A DNA stretch of 64,000 bases from Affinirhizobium lemnae. GTDB taxonomy: Bacteria > Pseudomonadota > Alphaproteobacteria > Rhizobiales > Rhizobiaceae. Positions 24,570-33,362 of this stretch are shown here, piece after piece. Below the pieces are notes generated by a model. The model was not told where the DNA came from. It did not search any database and was given only the letters and a program-made list of their open reading frames with translations. Location of the stretch: NCBI RefSeq assembly GCF_022968395.1, contig NZ_JALJQZ010000016.1:1-64000 (forward strand), read 5' to 3'. Every line of letters starts with the position of its first letter. The stretch's first letter is position 1. Both the position numbers and the translations under genes were made by a program.

Positions 24570-25406
24570 CTACTCCGCTGGAAAACCGAGTGCGTAGTCG
24601 CGGCCCTTGATTTCATAGCCGTCGAGCGGGAAGCGCCGCGACTCTTCAAGGAAGTAATTCAGATGCACCACGACACTGTCTGCGTTGATTGAGACTACAG
24701 AATAGGCTGGCGGTTCGTGGCTGCCGGGGATGTCTTCGCCATGCGGTGACAGTTCCAGCGGCACCTGGTGGTTGAGGCCTGGAATGAGGGAAAACGAGAT
24801 GCCGTGCCAGTTGCCAGAAATCGGGCGATGGACATGCCCCAGGAAGATGTGGCGGATGCGATGCGAATGCGGCTGAAGCACCTGCCAGAGGGCGTCGGCA
24901 TCCTGCTGCGTGATCGCGTCCATAGACGAGATGCCGGTCAGGATGGGCGGATGATGCATGAACATAAGGATAGGCTCGTTGCTCTGGGCGAGCTCCTCGG
25001 CAAGCCATGTCAGCCGTGTTTGGCAATAGGCTCCCGCATGACTGCCTTCCTGCTTGGTATCGAGAAACACCAGCCTATGACCGCCTTCGATGCGGCTACT
25101 CTGGACGAAGCCGTTGCCATCATCCATCGCCTCGGGAAACACGGTTCGCAACGAGGCCCTGTCGTCATGGTTGCCGACCATCATCACCACAGGGACCTTG
25201 AGGAGATCGATACGCTGGCGAAGTGCCTGATAGGCTGGAACCTCGCCCCAGTGAGCCAGATCGCCAGTGATGACCATGAGATCGGCGTCGGAATGGTCCG
25301 CATGGATGCTGACAATCGCTGCATCGAACCGCGCGCACGGGTCGAGCCCGTACAAGGTTGCCGGCTGCGGCACGAGGTGGATATCAGTGACATGAACGAT
25401 CTTCAT
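24570..25406 (-). CDS. Metallophosphoesterase, GpdQ-like phosphodiesterase
   Basis: This 278-aa calcineurin-type phosphoesterase has the full metal-binding set: IVHVTDIHLV (D-x-H), VITGDLAHWG (GD), MMVGNHDDRAS (GNHD), LMFMHHPP (H) and IFLGHVHRP (GHxH). This arrangement matches class III cyclic-nucleotide/glycerophosphodiesterases such as GpdQ. I start it at the Met at 25406 (MKIVHVTDIH); the longer frame adds an unlikely basic N-terminus. Next to a Ugp-like importer and an HAD phosphatase it probably hydrolyses imported phosphodiesters in the cytoplasm; no signal peptide is seen. Confidence 0.78.
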   Translation of the reverse strand: MKIVHVTDIHLVPQPATLYGLDPCARFDAAIVSIHADHSDADLMVITGDLAHWGEVPAYQALRQRIDLLKVPVVMMVGNHDDRASLRTVFPEAMDDGNGFVQSSRIEGGHRLVFLDTKQEGSHAGAYCQTRLTWLAEELAQSNEPILMFMHHPPILTGISSMDAITQQDADALWQVLQPHSHRIRHIFLGHVHRPISGNWHGISFSLIPGLNHQVPLELSPHGEDIPGSHEPPAYSVVSINADSVVVHLNYFLEESRRFPLDGYEIKGRDYALGFPAE

Positions 25407-25427
25407 GGTGACCTTCCTGATGGTGAG

Positions 25428-25453
25428 GCTACGTGGCCGATTGGCCACGTAGC
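25428..25453. promoter_or_regulatory. Perfect 11-bp intergenic hairpin
   Basis: GCTACGTGGCC, a 4-base loop, and GGCCACGTAGC lie between the solute-binding-protein gene and the phosphoesterase gene. There is no T run on the minus strand, so it is more likely an mRNA-stabilising hairpin that keeps the binding-protein transcript abundant, as is common after such genes, than a terminator. Confidence 0.5.
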
Positions 25454-25467
25454 GGGAGGTTGGCAGA

Positions 25468-26721
25468 TCAGCGACGCGGCAGGAGAGCCTGGGTGTCTGC
25501 TGCCATGTCGGCGAGAACCGCCTCGGCTTCCTCGGCGCGACTGCCGTCCATGACCGACTGCAACCGGTCCTTGATCACGTCTGTGATCTTTAGGCCGTTA
25601 TCGCCGGGAAACGCGTACCAGCCGGTCAGATAGGGTAGCTGGGAAAGAGCAACCGCCTGGTTCGGGTTCTCGGCATAGAAATCTTTCAGGAGGTCGGCCG
25701 CCTTGGTGTTCGGCGCCATGTACCCGGTGGTCTTGACCATGATTGCGCCACCTTCGGGGCCCGTCGCGAACTTCAGGAATTCCCATGCTGCCTTCTGCTT
25801 GTCCTTGTCTTTGGCCGTGATTATCGCGACATTGCCGCCGGCCGGCAGACGCGAGACGCCTTCTTTCAGATCCGGATAGTTGCCGGTCTTTAGTTCGAAC
25901 TTGCCGCCGATCTGCTTGGTGACGGCATTGACGCGAGCCGTTGTGGTTACCATCATACCGATTTTGCCGGCGGAGAAAGCCGCCAGCATCTCGTTCGGCG
26001 TCATGTTCGGCGACTGCGCCTCGATCACGAGACGTGCCAGTGTGCCGATCGCTTGTTTGCCGGCCTCGCCGTCGAAGGCGACCTTGGTTTCGTCCTCATT
26101 GAGCATCGTGCCCCCATTTGCAAACACCAGCGCCTGCCACAGCCAGTTTCCGGTGATCGCCCATTCGGTTTCGATACCGTCAGCCTCGCCCTGAGCCTCG
26201 ATCTTCTTGGCGAGCGCGATGATATCGTTCCAAGTCTTGGGAAGGCTGTTTTCGTCGAGACCGGCCTTCTTCACGAGATCCATATTGTAATAGACGATCG
26301 GCAGTGAGATGGCATAGGGAAGGCCGTAAACCTTGCCGTCGACGGCGCCGGCCTGGCGCATGCCGTCATGATAGCCGGCGGCGTCGAAGTCCGTTTCGTT
26401 GGCGATGAAATCATCGAGCGGAACGGCGATTTCCTTGTCAGCAAGAACGCGTACGCGATTGAGGCCTTGGAAGGTGACGTCCGGTACATTACCGGTGATG
26501 CCTTCGCGCAGCACGCGCTGGGCGGCGTCCTCATAATCCTTGTAGGGCGTGCGGAACTCAACCTTGATGTCGGGATGCTTCTTGCTGAAGGCTTCCAGCA
26601 TCTCCTTCTGGGTCGTGTCGAACAGTTCCGGATAGGCGTACTGCACGGTGATCGTAGTAGTATCGGCCATCGCTGCGGATGCCATCAGGGACAGGGCTGC
26701 GGCGGTCAGGATCGTTCTCAT
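25468..26721 (-). CDS. ABC importer solute-binding protein (UgpB-like, CUT1 family)
   Basis: This 417-aa periplasmic protein has a signal peptide (MRTILTAAALSLMASAAMA) and the family-1 extracellular solute-binding fold (ITVQYAYPELFDTTQKEMLE, LPYAISLPIVYYNMDLVKKA, LWQALVFANGGTML). I use the Met at 26721; the longer frame lacks a signal. It resembles UgpB, the glycerol-3-phosphate/glycerophosphodiester receptor, and the phosphoesterase and phosphatase genes downstream agree, but CUT1 receptors also bind sugars, so substrate is inference. Confidence 0.8.
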   Translation of the reverse strand: MRTILTAAALSLMASAAMADTTTITVQYAYPELFDTTQKEMLEAFSKKHPDIKVEFRTPYKDYEDAAQRVLREGITGNVPDVTFQGLNRVRVLADKEIAVPLDDFIANETDFDAAGYHDGMRQAGAVDGKVYGLPYAISLPIVYYNMDLVKKAGLDENSLPKTWNDIIALAKKIEAQGEADGIETEWAITGNWLWQALVFANGGTMLNEDETKVAFDGEAGKQAIGTLARLVIEAQSPNMTPNEMLAAFSAGKIGMMVTTTARVNAVTKQIGGKFELKTGNYPDLKEGVSRLPAGGNVAIITAKDKDKQKAAWEFLKFATGPEGGAIMVKTTGYMAPNTKAADLLKDFYAENPNQAVALSQLPYLTGWYAFPGDNGLKITDVIKDRLQSVMDGSRAEEAEAVLADMAADTQALLPRR

Positions 26722-26758
26722 GGACAAGTCTCCGGTGGTTGGGGGGGTGAGAGGACTG

Positions 26759-27589
26759 CTACTTGATGCCGGTGAAGGCGATGCCTTCGATGAACCGTCG
26801 TTGCGCCAGCAGGAAGAGGCAAAGAAGCGGGGCAACAATGATGGTCGCGGCCGCCATCAGCGGGCCAAAGTCATTTCCGGCCTCGGCATTGCGGAAGGCC
26901 ATGACGCCGAGCGGCGGCGTGAAGTACTTGTCGCTTGATACGGCGACCAGAGGCCAGAAATAATCGTTCCAGTGAGTGACGATCGAGAAGACGCCGAAGG
27001 CCGTGAGCGCCGGGATGGCGGCCGGCAGCATGACCCGCCAAACGATCGACAATTCAGACATGCCATCCATACGGGCCGCATCGACCAGATCATCCGGAAC
27101 GCCCATGAAGAACTGCCGCATCAGGAAGATGCCGAACACTGAAATCGTGAAGGGCAACACCAGCGCGCTGTAGCTGTCGAGCAGGCCGACGTAGTACAGT
27201 AGGATGAACAGCGGCACAGCAATTGCCTGATAGGGGATCAGCAAGCAGAAGAGCACGAAACCGAAGGCTAGACGGCGACCGAAAAAATGCAGTTTGGCCA
27301 GTGCATAGGCTGCCGGCAGCGTGACGAGCACCTGCAGGAAAAAGATCGCTGCCGTAACGACGACGCCGTTCATGAGATAGAGCATCAGCGGGGCTGCTGA
27401 AAATGCTTCCGTATAATTCTCGATGACGGCGAGTTTTTGCGGCCACCAGCGCAACGTTTCGGAAAAGATCTCGTCGGCTGGCTTGATCGAGGTCGAAACC
27501 ATCACGGCGAAGGGCAGAAGGGCAAAGGCAGCAATCAAGAGCAGTGCTGTGTGGCGAAGCGCCGAGCTTACAAAGGAACGAGCCGTCAT
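26759..27589 (-). CDS. ABC importer permease (UgpE-like)
   Basis: This 276-aa inner-membrane permease has about six helices, including TALLLIAAFALLPFAVMVST and VTLPAAYALAKL, and the EAA loop DAARMDGMSELSIVWRVMLP, which docks the ATPase. The family is MalG/UgpE. It overlaps the upstream permease gene by 4 bp and lies 37 bp before the binding-protein gene. Confidence 0.85.
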   Translation of the reverse strand: MTARSFVSSALRHTALLLIAAFALLPFAVMVSTSIKPADEIFSETLRWWPQKLAVIENYTEAFSAAPLMLYLMNGVVVTAAIFFLQVLVTLPAAYALAKLHFFGRRLAFGFVLFCLLIPYQAIAVPLFILLYYVGLLDSYSALVLPFTISVFGIFLMRQFFMGVPDDLVDAARMDGMSELSIVWRVMLPAAIPALTAFGVFSIVTHWNDYFWPLVAVSSDKYFTPPLGVMAFRNAEAGNDFGPLMAAATIIVAPLLCLFLLAQRRFIEGIAFTGIK

Positions 27590-28467
27590 GCGCCTTCTCC
27601 ATTCTTCTTGAGGGATACGAAGCGCAGCAGGCTGACGCTGACGACGAGCAGGATGAAGACAATCGTGATCGCCGCCGCGTGACTGCTGCGGAAGAACTCG
27701 AAGCCTTCGGCATAGATCGTGTAGAGCAGCACTTCGGTCGCCTTGTTCGGCCCTCCTTGAGTGAGTGCATGAACCGTGTCGAAGACCTGGAAAGAGCGGA
27801 TGGCGGAGGTGATGGCGACGAAAACGGCGACAGGTGCCAGCAGTGGCCAGGTGATCAGCCTGAACCGCTCCCAGGCATGCGGTGTGCCGTCTAGCTCGGC
27901 TGCGTCGTATAGATCGCGCGGGATGGCAGAAAGACCGGCCATGAAGAGCACCATGTTGAAGCCGAAGCTTTGCCAGATGCCGATGACCGCGAGCACGTAG
28001 AGTGCGATGTCGCCATCCTTGAGCCAGTTGTGCGAGGCAAATCCCAGGGCCTTCGCCGTCGTGTTGACGATGCCAAAGCTCGGGTGCAGCATGAACTCCC
28101 AGACGATGGCCATGGCAAGCAGGCTCGCCATCACCGGCATGAAAAAGGCGGTGCGATAGAAGGATCGTAACGAGGTTCCTGCGTCGATCAGAAGCGCACT
28201 GACCAGGCCTAGCAGCATCGAGCCGGGCACGACGACGGCAGAGTAGATCAGCGTATTGCTCAACGACTTCCAGAAGACCGGGTCATCGATCAGCGCTTGA
28301 AAATTTTCGAAACCGATAAATCTCAGCGAGCGATCACCGAGCTGATAGTCGGTAAAGGCCAGCACAAGAATCGAGGAGAGCGGCGCAATCAGGAAGATGA
28401 TTGCCAAGATGGACGCCGGCGCGATGAGGGCAAGGCCTGCTCGGTTTTGGCTGGCGGAAAGGCTCAT
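27586..28467 (-). CDS. ABC importer permease (UgpA-like)
   Basis: This 293-aa permease of the MalF/UgpA type has six helices, including LALIAPASILAIIFLIAPLS, and the EAA loop YDAAELDGTPHAWERFRLIT. It pairs with the 26759-27589 permease to form the membrane channel, and overlaps the neighbouring genes by 4 bp on each side. Confidence 0.85.
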   Translation of the reverse strand: MSLSASQNRAGLALIAPASILAIIFLIAPLSSILVLAFTDYQLGDRSLRFIGFENFQALIDDPVFWKSLSNTLIYSAVVVPGSMLLGLVSALLIDAGTSLRSFYRTAFFMPVMASLLAMAIVWEFMLHPSFGIVNTTAKALGFASHNWLKDGDIALYVLAVIGIWQSFGFNMVLFMAGLSAIPRDLYDAAELDGTPHAWERFRLITWPLLAPVAVFVAITSAIRSFQVFDTVHALTQGGPNKATEVLLYTIYAEGFEFFRSSHAAAITIVFILLVVSVSLLRFVSLKKNGEGA

Positions 28468-29582
28468 AGGGGAGCCTCCAGTCGGTAGCTGCCTTCTATT
28501 CGCCGGTTGTCTGTGCCGAAGACATGCAGGCGCGCTTCATCCATCACGATCCCCACTTTGTCGCCGATGGCTGGGCGGATGCCGCCCGGATCGCAGCGCA
28601 CAACGACGAGGTTGCCGCCAGCGGTCATGACTTGGACGAAGAGGTCGGCGCCGAGATTTTCGATGTGGTGGATAACGCCGGCAAGCGGTGCGTTGGCTAT
28701 GCCTGCTAGTCGAGCCGCCTCTGGACGAAAAGCCGCCTGCACCCGGTTGTTCGCGGTATCGGCGAAGGTGAAGGATAGGACGTCACCTTCAGTCAGAGCC
28801 GCCTGAAGAACGTTGATTTTGGGACTACCTATGAACTCCGCGACGCGAAGATCCAGGGGCATCTGGTAGATCTGGTCAGGCGTATCCACCTGCAGGATTT
28901 CGCCACCCATCATCACTGCGATACGATCGGACATGGTCATCGCTTCGGCTTGATCGTGGGTGACATAGATAAAGGTCGAACCCAATTGGCGGTGGAGCGC
29001 GGCAATCTCGCCTCTCGCCTGTACCCGCATCTTGGCATCGAGATTCGAGAGCGGCTCGTCCATCAGGAAGGCGCTCGGTTTACGCACCATGGCGCGGGCA
29101 AGTGCCACACGCTGGCGCTGGCCGCCTGAAAGTGAAGCAGGCTTGCGGTCCTTTAGCATAGAGATTGATAGGGCATCGCAAACTCTGCCCACTTCCCCTG
29201 CGATCTCCTTGCGCTTCGCCTTCGCCGACGGCAGAAGAGTGCCGAGGAGCGACCGCTCAGTGGTGTTCAGGCGGCGCATGACGAGCGGTACGGCGATGTT
29301 TTCCGCCACCGTCAGGTGCGGATACAGTGCATAGGACTGGAACACCATGGCGAGGTCGCGGTCGCGTGGCCGGATCCTATCGACAGTTGCACCATCTAGT
29401 AGGATGCTGCCCCCGCTCTGCTGTTCGAGGCCGGAAATGATGCGCAATAGAGTGGACTTTCCGCAGCCTGACGGGCCAACCAAGGAAATGAACTCGCCGT
29501 CCCGAATATCCAGATCGATCCTTTTCAAAACATGGGTCTCCCCGAATGTCTTAACGACAGATCTGATGTTTACGCTTGCCAT
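28464..29582 (-). CDS. ABC importer ATP-binding protein (UgpC/MalK-like)
   Basis: This 372-aa ATPase has Walker A (VGPSGCGKSTLLRI), Q-loop (MVFQSYALYPHL), signature (LSGGQRQRVALARAM), Walker B (AFLMDEPLSNLD), the H-loop (VTHDQAEAMT) and a C-terminal regulatory MalK/TOBE domain. An extra ~25 aa (LNTTERSLLGTLLPSAKAKR) sits in the helical domain. It is the first gene of the operon that runs to the HAD phosphatase at 23800, reading away from the divergent LysR gene. Confidence 0.88.
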   Translation of the reverse strand: MASVNIRSVVKTFGETHVLKRIDLDIRDGEFISLVGPSGCGKSTLLRIISGLEQQSGGSILLDGATVDRIRPRDRDLAMVFQSYALYPHLTVAENIAVPLVMRRLNTTERSLLGTLLPSAKAKRKEIAGEVGRVCDALSISMLKDRKPASLSGGQRQRVALARAMVRKPSAFLMDEPLSNLDAKMRVQARGEIAALHRQLGSTFIYVTHDQAEAMTMSDRIAVMMGGEILQVDTPDQIYQMPLDLRVAEFIGSPKINVLQAALTEGDVLSFTFADTANNRVQAAFRPEAARLAGIANAPLAGVIHHIENLGADLFVQVMTAGGNLVVVRCDPGGIRPAIGDKVGIVMDEARLHVFGTDNRRIEGSYRLEAPL

Positions 29583-29712
29583 GAAGGAAGGCCCAAAAAA
29601 ATGTGTTCAATGGCTGGCCAGATACTTCATAGATTTTACATTACAATGACGCATTATAAATTCAGGTTATACCGCCCATCAGGTAGACACCTCTCATTTT
29701 TCGTGAGGCTCA

Positions 29713-30585
29713 ATGCGTTCCAAGCTTAGCTATGCCCAGTTGCGAGCATTCAATGCGGTTGCAAAGGAAGGCAGTTTCTCGTCTGCCGCGCGTCGCCTCG
29801 GCCTCAGTCAGCCTGCCATAACGGCGCAGGTCAAAGCTTTGGAACAGAGCTACGGCGTGCTGTTATTCGAGCGCAGGGGGGACGGTGCAAGGATGACGCC
29901 ACTCGCCAAGAGCTTGTTTCAGGAGACACAAGAGCTGCATGTTATAGAGGCTGTAGCCGCCGATATCCTGGGTGCATCGAGCGCGTTGAAGACGGGTGAA
30001 CTCAACATCATGTGCGGCGCTCCGAATCCGGCAATGGCGCTGATTTCCGAGTTCAGGCGCCGTTACCCCGGTGTCCGGGTTACCGCCAATTTTGGTAACT
30101 GGCATCGGGTCACGACGGCACTTTATGAGCAACAATGCGACGCGATCATCCTGACAGGCGTACCGGACGACGATAGCCTGACGCGCATTCCGTACATGGA
30201 GCAGCGAGCGGTCGCGCTGGTGCCTGCCGGGCACCCGCTGGCAAAGCGAGGCAAGCCCCTTTCGCTGCATGAACTTGCCGATCAGCCACTCATTTTTCGC
30301 AACGACCAATCTCTCACGCAATCGGCGCTGAACATGGCAATAAGGAAGTCTGGCGTAAACCTTGAGCCAGCTCTCTCACTCGGCGAGCGTGAGGCGGTCT
30401 ACGAGGCAGTGCACCAAGGACTGGGAATAGGATTCATGTTCGAACTGGCGGTCAGCCGGGCAGAAAGCAACGTTGTCCGCCTGCCCATAATGGAGCTGAA
30501 CGACGTTTACGTTGAGCACGTCGCATGCTTGACCCGGAACATGAGACGGCACGAAGTTCGGGCACTGATGGCGCTGGTGGAATAA
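29713..30585 (+). CDS. LysR-family regulator divergent from the importer operon
   Basis: This 290-aa protein has an N-terminal winged HTH (LRAFNAVAKEGSFSSAARRLGL and then SQPAITAQVKALEQSYG) and a LysR effector domain. The effector part (GELNIMCGAPNPAMALISEF, RRYPGVRV, FGNWHRVTTAL) recalls LysR regulators of aminoethylphosphonate catabolism. The 130-bp gap to the importer ATPase gene is AT-rich (29583-29712), the usual site for a LysR-controlled divergent promoter. Its stop codon lies right at the left end of a dead IS630 copy. Confidence 0.82.
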   Translation: MRSKLSYAQLRAFNAVAKEGSFSSAARRLGLSQPAITAQVKALEQSYGVLLFERRGDGARMTPLAKSLFQETQELHVIEAVAADILGASSALKTGELNIMCGAPNPAMALISEFRRRYPGVRVTANFGNWHRVTTALYEQQCDAIILTGVPDDDSLTRIPYMEQRAVALVPAGHPLAKRGKPLSLHELADQPLIFRNDQSLTQSALNMAIRKSGVNLEPALSLGEREAVYEAVHQGLGIGFMFELAVSRAESNVVRLPIMELNDVYVEHVACLTRNMRRHEVRALMALVE

Positions 30586-31742
30586 TACCAACCTTCAGTG
30601 AATGTGACTCTCGTGGGGATTCCCAGCAGCCGACGAATCTGAATCTTTGTTGCAAACAGGAGGTTGCGATGGGTTCAGCGCTTTCATTGCGGTCGGATTT
30701 CGACGGGGCCAGGTTGCGGCGTCTGGCTCGCCAGACACGGGATGCCAATCAGGCGCGACGGCTTCTGGCTCTTGCATCGATCTATGATGGCGGCTCGCGC
30801 GCCGATGCCGCCCGGCTTGGCAGCGTGACAGTTCAGATCGTGCGCGACTGGGTGGTCCGCTTCAACGATCGCGGTCCAGACGGTCTGATCAATGGCAAGG
30901 CTTCGGGCAAGCCTTCTCTCCTGAACGACGAACAGCGAGCGGCCTTGGCGCAAGCCATAGAGCGCGGACCGACACCGTACTGGATGGCGTCGTTCGTTGG
31001 CGTCTGTGTGATCTGGCGCAATGGCTCTGGGAAGAGTTCCGCATCTCGGTGAGCCAGGAGGCCCTTGGTCGCGAAGTGCGTGCCATGGGGTAGCGCAAGC
31101 TCTCTGCTCGCCCAAGACATCATGCTCAGGATGCCGAAGCGGCCGAGGCTTTTAAAAAAACTTCCCCGCCGCTGTGGCAGAAATTGCCGCCGGCCCCGCC
31201 AAGAGCAAAGTGATCGAAGTCTGGTTTCAGGACGAAGCTCGTATAGGCCAGAAGAACAAGATCACCCGCCGCTGAGCCAAGCGGGGAACAAGGCCGTCTG
31301 CGCCACACGACCAGCGAACCAAGCCGGCCTATATCTTCGGTTCCATCTGCCCCAAACAGGGCAAGGCTGCCGCTCTCGTCATGCCGTGGTGCGACACCCA
31401 TGCCATGAACCAGCACCTGATCGATATCCCGTAATGTTGCAGATAACGAACATGCCGTCCTCATCATGGACCAGGCTGGATGGCACATGTCCAACAATCT
31501 CGTCGTCCCAGAAAACATCACCATCCTGCCACTGCCGCCCAAATCACCCGAGCTGAACCCGGTCGAAAACATCTGGCAGTTCATGAGGGACAACTGGCTC
31601 TCAAACCGCGTCTTCAAGTCCTACGAGGATATCGTCGACCATTGCTGCTACGCTTGGAGAACACTCCAGGACCGACCATGGAAGATCATGTCGATCGGCA
31701 GACGCAAATGGGCACAAGGGTTCTGATCAATGACGGTTGGTA
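30586..31742 (+). mobile_element. Degenerate IS630-family insertion sequence
   Basis: Ends carry imperfect terminal inverted repeats: TACCAACCTTCAGTGA on the left (30586-30601) and, in reverse complement, TACCAACCGTCATTGA on the right (about 31727-31742). Each end abuts a TA dinucleotide, the target duplicated by IS630 elements. The transposase inside is broken. The left end lies within 1 bp of the LysR stop codon. Confidence 0.75.
30669..31726 (+). pseudogene. Broken IS630 transposase
   Basis: The intact start reads MGSALSLRSDFDGARLRRLA with a helix-turn-helix, and the 3' part reads LPLPPKSPELNPVENIWQFM and DNWLSNRVFKSYEDIVDHCC, which is the IS630 DDE region. Between them the frame changes more than once and in-frame stops appear (for example within GGGTAGCGCAAG near 31090 and CGCTGAGCC near 31272). 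The DNA-binding part and the catalytic part are therefore in different frames and no functional enzyme is expected. Confidence 0.8.
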
Positions 31743-32345
31743 TAATACCTTCGTCGCAATATTCGTTTCCGCAAAGTTCAGATTGCTGAAACGTCTCCGC
31801 TTCGCGCCCGAGGCCTTCGTGTGCCTGCCTGAAAGTAGACATCGGCTGAAACCTCGCCGTCATACATCGATGTCCGCCTTCGCGTAGGTGCCCTAGCAGC
31901 GGTCAGTCTGCCATCGGCCCCGGACTGGAAATGATTTCCGCTATGCGCCTCCATGTCGGTCATAGAGGCTGTCGTGTCGTCGTGCGTGCCTAAAAGCAGA
32001 CATAGCCTCGGCGCCCGCGTCACGTCGCCTTTACGCCGATAGTGTTGAAAAACTCCGCTGAGGGTCGACAAAACAACTCACTGCCGTGACTGTCCGGAAT
32101 GGATTTCCGATGATCTTAGCTGACTGAAACGGATTTGCGGCAGAGTGGGTACAGAGCTTCCTCTAAGCAATGTCATTTCAGCTAAAGCTTACGAGAAGCT
32201 GCCCACGGGAGTATTTCAACAGTATCCGCCATAAGCGGACGTCCGCCGACGCATTATGAAGGACCTGTTGCCACCCCATTCAGGTCCGCCAGTCTTGATA
32301 CGAGCTGACCTGGAAGCAGACGTAGGACTCGTCATCTTCTGCCTG
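31743..32345. other. 600-bp region without an intact gene, with short degenerate repeats
   Basis: No convincing coding frame is present. Three degenerate copies of a CTGAAAGCGGACAT-like word occur (about 31829, 31989 and 32309); another is found at 23742 outside this region. Phrases such as CATCGATGTCCGCC and GCGGACGTCCGCC also recur. It looks like eroded intergenic repeat sequence between the dead IS and the LysR gene. Confidence 0.4.
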
Positions 32346-33254
32346 CTAAAGAGCTTTCGCGTTGGCCCGTCTAACGAACTCATCCACAACAACCCGGATC
32401 CGGGGAAGTATCGCACGGGTCGTTGGCCACACAGCGTTAAATGGCGATTGCACCTGGCACCGATCCGGCAGCACCTCGACCAATTCTTTCCCATCGATGT
32501 AAGGCTGCAGGAGAGACTGTGGCATTTGGCATAAGCCGAAACCAGCAACCGCCATATCGATGACCACCTCTCCGTCGCTCACTAGGTGAGCGGCCAGCGG
32601 ATCAAGCGACTTTACGCGCCCGCCCTCCTCCAGGAAGCGCCAGGGTGCGGCTCTGCCTGGCCTGCCTCCGAGGATACAGGCGTGGTCTTGTAGATCACGT
32701 AGGCTTGTTGGTGCCCCTGCTTCACTAAGATAGCGTGGTGCTGCACAGAGAACGAGGCGCTGTGTTCCGAGCGGTCGGGCAGAGATGTCAGTTCGGTCAG
32801 GCAGCTCGCCGAACCGCAGACATAGGTCTACCCCATCCTCGACAGGGTCTATAATACGATCAGAGAAGCTGGCCTCCAAACGGAGTCCGGGATGGGCCCT
32901 GAGGATATCCAATAGGATCGGCATGGCGATCCGTCGGCCGAACGCCACTGGCATGTCCACCCGCAATATTCCTCTAACCGCGCTGGCCTTGGACCGTGCG
33001 AGGTCTTCTGCTGACCGGAGCTGATCAAGTGCGGCTTCGGCTTGCACAAAGTAGGCCTGACCATCGGGCGTCAACGATAGCCGACGTGTTGTCCGATGCA
33101 GAAGTTTGACGCCAAGCCGACCCTCCAACTGGGCCACCGACTTGGCGACGGCCGACTTGGTGATGCCAAACTGTGCCGCCGCCGCAGTGAACGACCCGGC
33201 TTTCACCACGGTGATAAAGATTTCTACGCCACCGAAGGTGCTGGTAATAGCCAT
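32346..33254 (-). CDS. LysR-family regulator divergent from the old yellow enzyme gene
   Basis: This 302-aa regulator has the HTH FITVVKAGSFTAAAAQFGITKSAV (residues about 13-36 of the preferred start) and a full effector domain (GILRVDMPVAFGRRIAMPIL, EDGVDLCLRFGELPD). I use the Met at 33254; an upstream-extended frame would run into the divergent promoter. It reads away from the ene-reductase gene with a gap of about 110 bp, the classic arrangement for a LysR regulator and its target. Confidence 0.82.
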   Translation of the reverse strand: MAITSTFGGVEIFITVVKAGSFTAAAAQFGITKSAVAKSVAQLEGRLGVKLLHRTTRRLSLTPDGQAYFVQAEAALDQLRSAEDLARSKASAVRGILRVDMPVAFGRRIAMPILLDILRAHPGLRLEASFSDRIIDPVEDGVDLCLRFGELPDRTDISARPLGTQRLVLCAAPRYLSEAGAPTSLRDLQDHACILGGRPGRAAPWRFLEEGGRVKSLDPLAAHLVSDGEVVIDMAVAGFGLCQMPQSLLQPYIDGKELVEVLPDRCQVQSPFNAVWPTTRAILPRIRVVVDEFVRRANAKAL

Positions 33255-33362
33255 TCTGCAGGCACTCCAATTGACGACTTGAAGTGTACAGTCTGACAAC
33301 CGGAAGGACAATTGTCTCCAGACAGAAGCAGAGCCATATCTGCGCTAAACCAGGAGATATCG

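Noticed and set aside
31778..32071. Minus-strand 97-aa frame in the debris region
   Set aside because: Composition and repeats indicate eroded intergenic DNA and not a gene.
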